Shown here piece after piece: positions 1 to 9,537 of a DNA stretch of 41,176 bases. A program made the translations under genes and the position numbers. Numbering within the stretch: position 1 is the first letter of the stretch; every line of letters starts with the position of its first letter. Source of the DNA: Triparma columacea (taxonomy: Eukaryota; Sar; Bolidophyceae; Parmales; Triparmaceae); the NCBI GenBank assembly GCA_030267965.1, contig BRYA01000172.1:1-41176 (forward strand), given 5' to 3'. A model generated the notes under the pieces. It was given only the letters and a program-made list of their open reading frames with translations, did not search any database and had not been told where the DNA came from.

Positions 1-381
1 ACACAATCACTGACGATGATACATATAAAGGCACAGCGACAAAGTGCGACCTCCCACACCGCCACAACTTACCAAAAATGGGAGGTTGGGAAATTGAGGG
101 AAAATCCTGGCGCACACGCACGAAGCAAATCCAACGGATGCAAAGAGAAAACCAAAATCTCAAAGTAAAAATGTTTGCGTTTGATGACGACATTGTGTTT
201 GTGTTTTCATGGCCATCCTACGAAACCCCCATTCCTCCATTCCCTCCCAACCGTGTGAACAAAGAATCACTGCACGCTTCTTTCATCTAGGTAGTGTCTC
301 TCCTGTCCTTCTCTCCGTGTTCACGAAACCCTCACCACCCGACCACTCCTCTCTCCCCCCCTAGGCACGAGGCTGGATGCC
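1..381 (-). repeat. Spacer copy A of the secreted-leader gene array
   Basis: This stretch matches 1990-2382 almost base for base, with small indels. It holds the 3' flank of the gene ending at 382 (shared string near 300-370 with cctaggcacgaggctgg) and, at its left end, the same upstream block that lies before the starts at 1866 and 3207 (tacatataaaggcacag, cgacctcccaca, cttaccaaaa). In the other two copies that block lies about 125-140 nt upstream of an ATG on the minus strand, so another leader-type gene probably begins just left of the window. The small plus-strand ORFs here look spurious. Confidence 0.8.
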
Positions 382-1866
382 CTAACAAACTCGGGAGGAA
401 CCGGTGTTGGCCTGAGCAGCCAACTGGGTCCACTCGTCCAACTCATACCCCAATTGACTGCCGCACTGTCCACACGCGGACTGGTAGTATTCGGTTCTGT
501 CGTCTCCTGGTACCTGAAAATTATCCAAATCCCAAGCCATGGGGTAAACTGGTGGTGTGGAAGAAGGGGTTAGAGAAGGAACAGAAAGTGTGGCATCCCA
601 GTTCAATAACCCTCCTCCCCCCCTGCTCACCTGTCCCCTTTGACTGATCCCACCGTGCAGCATAAAATTTGGTATTGGCCATCTTTGCGGGAGAGCAGAA
701 CCACTTATCGCAAGGGTTGCTGAGCGATTCCCCTCCACCGGCAGGGGCCGCCTCAATGAAGTTCCACTCCCCCCCGTCGTAAACCTCTACCCAGTTGTGG
801 TTGCCGTTCTCATAGACGTCGTTCCAAGCAGGAGTTCCGGCGACCCTGGCGGGGACCCCGACGCTCCTCAGTGCGTCTACGAAAAGTATGCTGACGCCGG
901 TGCAACTGGCGAAGCCGTACACGAGGGTAGACATCGGATCGTAGATCAAGGGGGTCTGGCCGCTCTTGAATACCACGGTCTGCGAAAGGTTGTTCGTCTG
1001 GGAGTTCCACATGTTGGAGTTTATCAGGCTCACCACGGAGCTAACATCAGTGGGGGGCTCGTCAGCCGCGTCAATTATGGCGGACATGGCGGAAGAGAGT
1101 AAGGGTCTAATGTTGTTCCTTCCCTCGTTCACGTTTGCGTAAGACGCGACGTATTCATTAAAGATCTGCGGGGGTTGGATTCGTTAGATAAATATAGGAG
1201 GCCGCGCTGCGTGTGCTCCTTTCCCCTCTCCAACCCCCCTTGCCCCCCCCCACCCCCACACCCAACCCCCCCTAACTTCCCTCAAACCGCCCTCACCTCT
1301 TGCTCCACCCCCTTGGCCCATTCATAACTCTGCAGGGCCTCCAGGGACACATTGAGGGCCACCGTCGCAATGCCGTCCTGTAAACCATCAATGTCAGGGA
1401 TGGAAGAACTGTGAAACCCAAGAGAAGCAGCATTTGTGACATCATAGGACGGAAGATTCATGTACAGGAAGTCGTATGCTGACGCATAAGCATCATCGAA
1501 GGACATACACCCCGAATCAAACTGAAGTACGACAAAGAACAGGGTGTTAAAGATGAGGAAGGTGTCGGACGATAGCACAATGGTCAACACATATGGACGT
1601 CAAGGCCTCACCTCAACCTCATCATCGCTGCAGACGTCCTCCCCGCCGCCCTTGGCCTTGCCGCCCTTGGCCTTGCCGCCCTTGGCCTTGCCCTTCCCTT
1701 TGAGCTTGCGTTGGGCAGGCTCATCGTTCATGTGGATCATAAGTCCATCATCAGTCTGGGTAGGTCCTTCGGCTTCCGGGGCGCGAAGATTGTCTGCAGA
1801 GGCTGTTTTAAGGTCTTTTGTCACCGCTAGGAGGACAAGGACGATGTAAGGTAGGATATTCTTCAT
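382..1866 (-). CDS. Secreted transglutaminase-like protein with Lys/Gly-rich leader
   Basis: Four exons read on the minus strand: 1866-1612, 1521-1297, 1165-631 and 548-382. They join to an open frame of 393 residues, with GTGAGG or GTGAGC donors and CAG acceptors. Residues 1-24 are a signal peptide (MKNILPYIVLVLLAV...ASA). The leader then reads DNLRAPEAEGPTQTDD, an RKLKGKGK motif and three KGGKA repeats encoded by a 15-nt tandem repeat. Exon 3 carries a transglutaminase-like fold: FASCTGVSILFVDALRSVGV holds the nucleophile Cys, NHNWVEVYDGGEWNFIEA holds the His and an acidic third residue. That matches the core of the transglut superfamily (PF01841), so acyl transfer or proteolysis outside the cell is likely. 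The Cys-containing tail (GQCGSQLGYELDEW...) resembles the tail of the next gene. Function beyond the fold is inferred. Confidence 0.82.
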
Positions 1867-2382
1867 GTCTGCGGTGTGGGACGGTCGCGGGAAGAGGGAA
1901 TATTGAGTGAAGCAGAAACAACCAACATTTTCGGGTTGTTTTGTGGGTTGATTAGATTTTACACTCTACGAAGCCACATGAGTGCCAAAAACACACAATC
2001 ACTGACGATGGTACATATAAAGGCACAGTGACAAAGTGCGACCTCCCACATCGCCACATCTTACCAAAAATGGAGGTTGGGAAATTGAGGGAAACCAAGA
2101 CAGGATGAGGAAAATCCAAGGCAAAAACAAACGAGAAACGAAAATCTCAAAGTAAAAACGTTTGCGTTTGATGACGACATTATGTTGATGTATTTATGTT
2201 TTCATGGCCTCCTACGGAGCCCCCATCCCTCCATTCCCTCCCAACCGCGTGAACCCCGTCAAAGAATCACTGCACGCTTCTTTCATTCTGCTTAGTGTCT
2301 CCCTGTTCTTCTCTCCGTGTTCACGAAACCCTCACACACCCGATCACTCCTCTCTCCCCCCCTAGGCACGAGGCTGGATGCC
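1867..2382 (-). promoter_or_regulatory. Spacer copy B: 3' flank of one leader gene and promoter of the next
   Basis: Homologous along its length to 1-381, and in its promoter half to 3208-3450. On the minus strand a TATA-like CTTTATATG lies at about 2014-2022, some 150 nt upstream of the ATG at 1866. The same string occurs at the same relative place in all three copies. The 3' part, near 2280-2380, is the conserved 3' flank of the gene ending at 2383. Promoter identity rests on position and conservation between copies. Confidence 0.6.
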
Positions 2383-3207
2383 CTAACAAAATTGGTAGGA
2401 ATCGATGTCGGCCTGACGAGCCAACTGGGTGCCCAACTCATTCGCCAACTGACTGTAAGTCTTGTTAACGATCTCAACGGGCTCAGGAAACCTAACCATG
2501 TACATAACATTCTTCGAGGTGCACACTGTTGCACCGTTTTCAACACAGAGAGCGTCACGGTAGATTTTGGCAGTGTTCCCATTCTTGCAAACTTGAACAT
2601 TTCCAGGAGCATAGCGGGGCGGGCCTGCAAGCGAGAGGAATTGTTCATCGCCTTCCATAGCTCCCAAATAGCCAGGGAAGGTTGTGAGAGCTAAACCAAT
2701 GTTACCCAAAAACGGGATTTCGTCGGTACCGTCAATAATGTTAACAAAATATTGTAGTCCGAAGTAGTTGCAGGAGGTGTTGGGTTCGGCTTGAGAGAAC
2801 CTAAACACAGCGTTTCCTTGAACAATAGGTCTACCGTCGTTGTAGTAGGTGGTGAGTGGGTCCAATACAAGCCAATCTCCTGAAATGTCCTGGCATCTCT
2901 GCGTCTGTGGGGAGAGGGGTAGGGGAGGGTATGTGGGTAGGTGCGAGTTAGTGTGTGTGTGATGGGTTCAGGGCAAAGGGAGTACCTGCAACCAAATTTG
3001 CCTCACCCCGTCACCCTTGCCCTTGCCCTTCCCTTTGAGCTTGCGGTGGACCTGCCCGTTCTCCACGTGGATCGTAAGTCCATCTGAATCATCAGTCTGG
3101 GTAGGTCCTTCGGCTTCCGGGGCGCGAAGATTGTCTGCAGAGGCTGTGTTAAGGTCTTTGGTCAACGCTAGGAGAAAGAAAGCGATGTTAAGTAGGATAT
3201 TCTTCAT
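2383..3207 (-). CDS. Secreted protein sharing leader and tail with its neighbour, unrecognised core
   Basis: Two minus-strand exons, 3207-2986 and 2904-2383, join in phase 0 to 247 residues. The first exon is nearly the same as that of the gene at 382-1866: signal peptide MKNILLNIAFFLLALTKDL, then NLRAPEAEGPTQTDD, then HRKLKGKGKGKGDG. The mature core (RCQDISGDWLVLDPLTTYY..., with CNYFGLQYFVNIIDG and YAPGNVQVCKNG) has about five Cys and no transglutaminase motif. I do not recognise its family; a small secreted beta-rich domain is possible. The last residues (SQLANELGTQLARQAD) and the 3' flank are again like the neighbour's. So the two genes are related at both ends but not in the middle. Confidence 0.78.
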
Positions 3208-3548
3208 ATCTGCGGTGTGTGACGGTCGCGGGAAGGGTAAGAAAAGGAAATATTGATTGTAGAAGTGGGAACATTCGATTCTTATTGTCCCGATATGGTT
3301 AGATTTTACATTCTACGAAGCCACATGAGTGCTAAAAGCACGCACAATCACATATGATGATACATATAAAGGCACAGTGACAAAGTGCGACCTCCCACAC
3401 CGCCACAACTTACCAAAAGTGGAGGATTGGGAAATTGGGAAAACCCAATGAGCTTGAGGAAAATCCAAGGCAAAAAACAATCGAGAAACGATGGATATAT
3501 CACACAAACACTAACACACACACAAACGCACGCACACACACACCCGTA
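3208..3548 (-). promoter_or_regulatory. Spacer copy C: conserved leader-gene promoter, then CA microsatellite
   Basis: From 3208 to about 3490 this matches the upstream blocks of the other two units, including the TATA-like string at about 3358-3369 and the cgacctcccacaccgcc block. The match stops before 3500. A CA-rich simple repeat (about 3504-3543) then separates the array from the OmpA-domain gene. There is no third tail or 3' flank here, so the array ends at this point. Confidence 0.6.
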
Positions 3549-5221
3549 CTAGATGCACCCTAAAACCGCCGCCTGAATGATAATCTCCCTCACGACATCA
3601 TCGTTAATATTTTTCCTCAACCCCATCAAGTAGATCACTCTAACTTTCTCCCACCTCCACCTCGCCTCGACCAGAACCTCAGCCGCGGCTCTCCTCAACC
3701 CCTTAGTCTGCGACTCGTCCACCGCTAGGGCAGCGAGAGTTCCAACAGCTGAGGAGTCATTCATTAAAGCGTCAGTCCTACCTAGAGACTTCATGCTATG
3801 CTTTGTTGAAAGCTCGCTTATGAGGAAGCAAACTCTTCTATTGAGAGCCCTATTCTCTCGCGTATCGTTGCTAACTACGGGTCTCTGTGGAAAGGGTTAA
3901 TAATAAAACATAAACCAAACCCTCCGAACATTTCTGTCCCCTCCCCCCACCTCACCTTCTCCCCGAAGCCCATAGCCTTAACCCTACTCTCTCCGACCCC
4001 CATATCTACAAGGTAACCCCTCACGGCGTCCGCCCTATCCTGAGATAGTTGTAAGTTAGTCCCGAATGGGTTATGTCTATCGTCCGTGTGTCCCTCTATC
4101 ACGATATGGTGGAACGGTTGGGAGGCTAGTAAACGGGCAACCTGCGAAAGCACCACTTTCGTCGACGACGTAGGGGTCTCGTCGTCAGAGTAGAGGTCTA
4201 ACTCAGAGGAACATGAGCTGAACTCAATTTGACAGTCGAGGTGGATAGTCTGGACAGTCTTGAAGGTAATGGTTGTGGTGGTGGACCTACTTCGAAGCTG
4301 GGGGTTCCGACGGAGTCTACCCATGCTGATGCCCTGCTCGCCAAGGGCCTTCTCAATGTTGGTTACTATATCCTCGGCGCCGTTTCCAGCTGGATAGCAG
4401 ATTTCAATTATCGACGAATTGACGTCATTCTCTTGTTTCTTAAGCTGCAGGGCAACATTCTCGACTTTCGCTAAGTCCACACGAGTTAGCTCGACGTCGC
4501 CCTCCCTAAACTCCAGCCGCTCCTTGATCACGAGTCCGATTCCCGACCTGTCGAACCGAGCGAGTTCCTTTTCATCTTAATCCTTGTCTTCCCTTTCTCC
4601 TATTTCATCTCCCACCTCGTCGTTTCCTTCCCCTCCATCCTCTTCCTCTTCGTTCACCTCAATCTCCCCAATCCCTATACCATAGTTAGCAACAACAAAA
4701 ACGAACAAGCAATGCGCTAACTTCCCGGCAAACTTGCTGCTCTCAAAGTTAACCGCATTAGCCCCCCCACCCTCCTCCCTCCTTACCAAGCCTCCCTGAA
4801 CGGCAATACCGTCACCCCCGACGCCCCATATCGGGGGCAGCTTGCTTCCCGAATCACCGGTCGATCTCCTCCTCCTAGGCTTGGGGTTCCACTTGGATGG
4901 AAAGGATAGATCTTTGACTAGATTGAGAGCATGAACTTCACCTCCGAGGGAAGTCGCGAGGAGCCGAATTTTGGTTGCATCCATGTTAGGTTCACCCGTG
5001 TAGTTCTGAGCTAAAGAGCGTAAGGTTGTGGTGAAGGAACCTACTAAGTCTGTCGATGAATTGGGGGAGGAGCCGAGGAGGAGACAGTGGAGGGAGCGTA
5101 AAATATTAGAAAGCGTTGACGATGGACGGTGAAGGGCGTGGGATGAACCGTCAACTTGAAGACGGCAACGGGCCCATGATAGGGCATCCATTTGCTGTTG
5201 CAAGGTAGGTGAGTACGCCAT
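3549..5221 (-). CDS. OmpA-family C-terminal domain membrane protein
   Basis: Minus-strand gene. The last two exons are clear: exon ending 3956 (GAGAAG|GTGAGG) joined to 3884-3549 (CCACAG acceptor). Together they rebuild an OmpA/MotB-like domain: IVIEGHTDD, NLQLSQDRADAVRGYLVDMG, VKAMGFGEK|RPVVSNDT and ENRALNRRVCFLI, with the conserved Asp, Arg and NRRV signature. In bacteria this domain binds peptidoglycan; its ligand in an alga is unknown. The N-terminal part (MAYSPTLQQQMDALSWARC) contains one probable membrane helix (KLAHCLFVFVVANY). An in-frame TAA at 4577-4579 separates the halves. An intron 4680-4576 (TATG|GTATAG...TTAAG) would remove it and give 498 residues, but the donor is weak. About 85 residues after the OmpA domain are unrecognised. 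Confidence 0.72.
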
Positions 5222-5313
5222 TCTCTGCCACTTCGACTTCGACTCACATTTTCTTCTAATCCAGCAGCTTTTCTTCTCACGCTTATCGTCATTTTCTGAG
5301 ATAACGCTTCGCC
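5222..5313. promoter_or_regulatory. Short divergent promoter between OmpA-type gene and LETM1
   Basis: Only 92 bp separate the two start codons, which point away from each other. The segment must hold both core promoters and 5' leaders, unless transcription starts inside the neighbouring genes. No TATA box is obvious. Confidence 0.5.
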
Positions 5314-8300
5314 ATGCTGCGTATTAGTCTCCGATTAGGCTCTATGCGCAATCCTTCTCTCCAAATACCCCGTAAATCTCTCACAAACTCTTCCTCCTTT
5401 AGAGTCCCGACGAGGGCATACAATTTCCCTCAGAATTTCCCTATTAAAGGTTACAATCGACAATATTATAGCACCACACGCATCACACACGCCCCTTCAA
5501 TATCCATAGCGATGGACACCTTCAATCATGACTCAGAGGAGGAGGAAATGAAGACATGTGGCGAGTCAATGTTTCCCAAGACTCTTCCTCTCAACTCAAA
5601 ACAAACACAAATGAGGAATTGTAGACAGCTAGGTAGACATTTTAGCACGCAATCGTTTAGCACAAGCGTACCGAGGAACAAAAAGGAGAGGAGGAATATA
5701 CTTTATGAGAGGTATCCCTTCATGAGACCGAGAGCAGCGAATGCCACAAAGCTTCAACGCCAAGCCTTCTCTACCTCCAATAAACCCTCTGCTGCCCCTC
5801 CCTCCGCTGCCCCACCCCCCTCCTCCCCCCCCGCTACCCCTCCAACTCCTTCTACCCCCGTCCCCGCAAAGTCCATCTCCCCCAAGCCCCAACCATCCGT
5901 CTCTAGCATTGTCATCAAAAAGACCTCCGAGCTCTCCCAAGCCGCAATAAAGGCAATCGGGGAGTTCCTCATGGCTCTCCCCTCCAACGTCTGGTACTAT
6001 CTGACGCACCCCGCCGAGTTTGTCGCAAAGATGAAGGACATCAAGGAGCACGCGAAAACCGAGGCCAAACACTACTGGATGGGTTCCAAGCTCCTCCTCG
6101 CCGAGATCAGCACGGCCAGGAAGCTCATGATGAGGACTCTCTCCGGCTCCCCCCTAACCCGTCGCGAGCGCAAGCAGCTCCTAAGGACGACGACGGACCT
6201 TTTCCGTCTCATCCCCATGAGCATGTTCGTGCTCATCCCCTTCATGGAGCTCGCGCTACCGTTCGCTCTCAAGATCTTCCCCAACATGCTCCCCTCAACC
6301 TTCCAGGACAGCCTGAAGAAGGAGGAGGACATGAAGCGCGAGCTCAAGTCTAGGATCGCCATGGCTGGCTTCTTCCAGGAGACCCTCCAGGAGCTCGCCA
6401 AGGAGAAGAAGAAGCTGGCCAGCTCGAGGCTGGCGAAGAGGAAGCAGGTGGCCAAGGCGAAGAGGGAGAAGGAGGGGGAGAGGGAGCTAATGCCATGCGA
6501 GACTATGGAGAGCGAGGAGGACGAAAGGAGCGCCAAGGAGTTCATGGAGGTGAGGACGCGGTGTACAGGAGCGAAGGCGAAAAGGGCCGCTTATGACAGC
6601 ACATTACTGACGACAAAACCGCGCCAATTCTAATCTATCAACCAATCCCCCCCGCCTTCCCTCGCCCGCAGTTTCTAGAGGCCGCAAAGACGGGTCAGGA
6701 CCTCCCCCCCACCTCAATTATAAAGTTTTCCAAGTTCTTCAAGGACGATCTAACCCTCGACAACATGGGTCGTATGCAGCTCACCGGTATGTGCACATAC
6801 ATGTCTATCCCCCCCTACGGGAGCGACAACTTTTTGAGGTTTCAACTTAGGTTTAAGATCAGGGCACTTAAGGAGGACGATCAGAGGATACTTTGGGAGG
6901 GTATCGACAGCCTTACTAAGATGGAACTTAGGGAAGCTTGCCAGGAGCGAGGGATGAGGAGGTGAGAGAGAGAGGGAAAAGAAGATGAATACATCGGCAC
7001 CTTCACTTGCGCTACGCCTCGTCCTAATCCCCCCCCCTCCCCCCCCCTCCAGCACGGGTCTTAGCAAGGGTGCCTTGCAGCGCAGCCTCCAGCAGTGGCT
7101 CGACCTCAGCGTCGTCAACCACGTCCCCATCAGCCTCCTAATAATGAGCAGGACCTTCTTCCTATCCTCCGACGAGGAGGGTCTCGCCGGCGCGGCCGGG
7201 GAGGACGCGAGCATCAGCAAGCTTGCGGACACCATCAGCGGGATGGAGGAAGAGGTCGTTAACGAGGTACTGCTGGAGGTGGCCACGCCGGAGGAGAGCA
7301 AGAGCAACACGGACGTTATTAAGGCTAAGCTCGACGTACTGGAGGCGGAGAATGAGAGGATTGAGGAGGAGTATGAAATGAGGAGGAAGGAAGAGGAGAA
7401 GAAGGCGAAGTTAAAGGAGGAGAAGGAGGCAAGGGAGAGGGAGGAGAAAGAGAAGGAGGAAAGGGAGAGGGAGGAGGAACTTACCATTTCGGACGATAAG
7501 AAGGGAGAGGGAGGGGGAGGAAACGAGGAGGACAAGGGGAAGGGAGAGAGGAGAGAAGAAGAGGATGTTGGAGCGAAGGATTCGGGGGCGGAGATGGGGG
7601 AGGAGGAAATGAAGGAGAAGATTAAGACTATGGAAACGGTGGAGGAGACGATAGAACAGACTTTGGAGCAGGAGGTTAAGGAGGTGAAGGAGGTGAAGGA
7701 GATTGAGAGTAAGGAGGAGATGGAAATTAAGGAGCAGGAGGAGAAGAAAGAAAAGGAGGAGGAGGACGAAGAAGAAGAAGAAGAGGAGGAGAAGGAGCTA
7801 AGCTCGTCCGAGCTAGACGCCATCGCCGAGATGGTTAGCAAGGACCCGGTGGAGAATGAGAAGAAGGAACTGGAGAGGCTGAAGGAAGTTCTGGAGGAGG
7901 TCGTACTTGACGACGAGGACGAGGAAACGGAAAAGGGGGAGGACGAGGTAGGGGAGGTAGAGGAGGGGGGGGAAAGTGAGAAGGATCTGGTTATGGAGGA
8001 CGAGAAGGAAAGGGGGGAGATCGAGGAGGTTGGGGAGGAGTTTGTTAGTGAGGGGGGGGAGGAGGGTGAAAGGGTCATTGAGGAGAAAATGGTCGAGGCC
8101 AAGACTGATCTTGAGATCAATGATGAGGAGAGCGTGGAGGAGGAGAAGAAGGAGGGGAGCGAGGAGAAGGAGGAGAAGGAGGAGAAGGAGGAGAAGAAGG
8201 TTAGGAAGAGCTCGGATGAGAGGAAGCTTGACAAGTCCGTGAACCAGCTGAAGGACAAGCTAGGTGACATGCTCTCAGGCCTCGAGGACGAGCTGAAGAT

Positions 8301-8664
8301 GGTCGAGGAGGGCGTAGGGGACAGGATGTGGATGCTGGACAAGGACGGGGACGGAGTTTTGGACAGGGAGGAAATGATGGTTGTTCTGAAGGAGGTGCTC
8401 AGGAGGGATGTTAGCGACGAGGAGGCCATGAAAATCGTGGAGGACATCGACAGGGACATGGACGGGAACTTCACTGTCGAGGAGCTTAGGGAGTGGGTGG
8501 AGGTGAGGAAGTTTGTGAAGGAAGTTGAAGAGGACAGGTACGGGGACATACCGGTGGGCATGGGCATGACGCCGGACGTGCTTGAAGAAGACGAGGAGGA
8601 GAGGGTGGAGGGAGGGAAAGTGGGGAAGGTGGGGAAGGTGGGGAAGGTGGGAAAGGGGGAATAA
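5314..8664 (+). CDS. LETM1: LETM1-type mitochondrial inner-membrane cation exchanger with EF-hands
   Basis: Three exons, 5314-6549, 6672-6961 and 7053-8664, give 1045 residues. The basic, Ser/Arg-rich N-terminus (MLRISLRLGSMRNPSLQIPR) looks like a mitochondrial presequence. A Pro-rich linker follows. The LETM1 core spans about residues 210-560: HYWMGSKLLLAEIS, SPLTRRERKQLLRTTTDLFR, the membrane helix LIPMSMFVLIPFMELALPF, FPNMLPSTF, then LRFQLRFKIRALKEDD and LQQWLDLSVVNHVPISLL. LETM1 proteins handle K+/H+ or Ca2+/H+ exchange at the mitochondrial inner membrane. A Glu/Lys-rich coiled-coil insert of over 300 residues follows, then two canonical EF loops (DKDGDGVLDREE and DRDMDGNFTVEE), and a 9-nt tandem repeat encoding KVG near the C-terminus. 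The protein is longer than typical LETM1 because of the insert. Confidence 0.95.
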
Positions 8665-8856
8665 GCGGGAGCAGAAGAAAGGGGGGGGGGAAGGGGGGAG
8701 GAGGGGAGGGGGAGGGCAATTTCAATAGTTTGAGTCATATTTCTTTCAGAAAAAAAGGACGTTAAAGCTGTCGCGGACGTACTCTTACTACACACGCAGT
8801 TACGTAATGTGTCATAATGTAAACGCGCTGAGCCTGCCTGGCTTTTCTGAAGAACA

Positions 8857-8968
8857 TCTCTCTGCAGATAAACCGCCTTTGCAAATAAGCCGTCTCTGCA
8901 AACAGAATCGTGTCTGCAAACGATCGTCTCTGCCAAATGGAATCGTCTCTGCAAATAAATCGTCTCTC
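8857..8968. repeat. Degenerate short tandem repeat with TCGTCTCTGCAAA core
   Basis: About six imperfect units of 16-20 nt with the core CGTCTCTGCAAA follow one another: ccgcctttgcaaataag, ccgtctctgcaaacagaat, cgtgtctgcaaacgat, cgtctctgccaaatggaat and cgtctctgcaaataaat. They lie in the 382-bp gap between the convergent 3' ends of the LETM1 gene (8664) and the small plastid-type gene (9047). The rest of that gap is G-rich, then C-rich, with no gene seen. The units are too degenerate and lack spacers, so this is not a CRISPR array. Confidence 0.7.
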
Positions 8969-9046
8969 CCCCCCTCATTCATCCTCTCCCTCCCCCCTCC
9001 CACCCCCCTCCCTCCCCCTCCAACACCCCCCCTCCCTTATCCCTTC

Positions 9047-9397
9047 TCACTTGGCCGCATACAGCGCAATAAGTCCTAGTACAAACGGTAAGCTGATCCC
9101 CGCGAGTCCCGCCAGTGCGATCGGTAGCTTCTCCGCGTCTGACATGTCGTCCATCTTAGCTGTGAAGAACTCGTCTGGTTCGTTGTCACGGGTTAGGGGC
9201 TTGGCGTCCTCGTCTTCACCGAAGAAGTAGAGACGAGTGGATGGGGGGGAGGGGGAGGGGGAAAGAAGGGGGGATAATCTCGAGGAGGACGAGGAGGGGG
9301 GGGATAAAAAGGTTCTTGAGGATGATATGAGGGGGGTGAATGATATTGATGTTGTGAAGAGGCTCAGAAATATCGTAAGAAATACGTGAATGTACAT
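9047..9397 (-). CDS. Small plastid-targeted single-helix membrane protein
   Basis: A single exon of 116 residues. Residues 1-19 are a signal peptide (MYIHVFLTIFLSLFTTSIS) followed directly by FTPLISSSRTF, a Phe at the predicted +1 site and then a Ser/Pro/Arg-rich stretch. In heterokonts this bipartite pattern sends proteins across the four-membrane plastid. The mature part is acidic (DEDAKPLTRDNEPDEFF, KMDDMSDAEK) and ends in one membrane helix (LPIALAGLAGISLPFVLGLI) with a short ALYAAK tail. This looks like a small thylakoid or envelope protein with its N-terminus outside the membrane. I do not recognise the family. It diverges from the gene starting at 9538. Confidence 0.8.
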   Translation of the reverse strand: MYIHVFLTIFLSLFTTSISFTPLISSSRTFLSPPSSSSSRLSPLLSPSPSPPSTRLYFFGEDEDAKPLTRDNEPDEFFTAKMDDMSDAEKLPIALAGLAGISLPFVLGLIALYAAK

Positions 9398-9537
9398 TTT
9401 GACGGGGAGGAGGGGGATATTTGCCTGCCTTTTTGGTGGAAATATTCCTGATGTGGCTTTTGAGCTTTGAGCTGGTTTCAGACTTTGGACCGATTTGGAA
9501 ATTCCTAAATTTACAAAATAGGTTTAGAAAAAAGAAA
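9398..9537. promoter_or_regulatory. Divergent promoter region
   Basis: This 140-bp AT-rich segment lies between two start codons that point away from each other. An in-frame upstream ATG at 9421 could extend the plus-strand protein, but would leave almost no room for the minus-strand promoter, so I chose the ATG at 9538. Confidence 0.45.

Noticed and set aside
8857..8968. CRISPR-like array
   Set aside because: Units are degenerate, contiguous and in a eukaryotic context, with no spacers or cas genes.
6750..8978. 742-codon minus-strand ORF
   Set aside because: It is the antisense of the Glu-rich LETM1 region; its Ser/Leu/Phe-rich composition is what GAG/GAA codons give in reverse.
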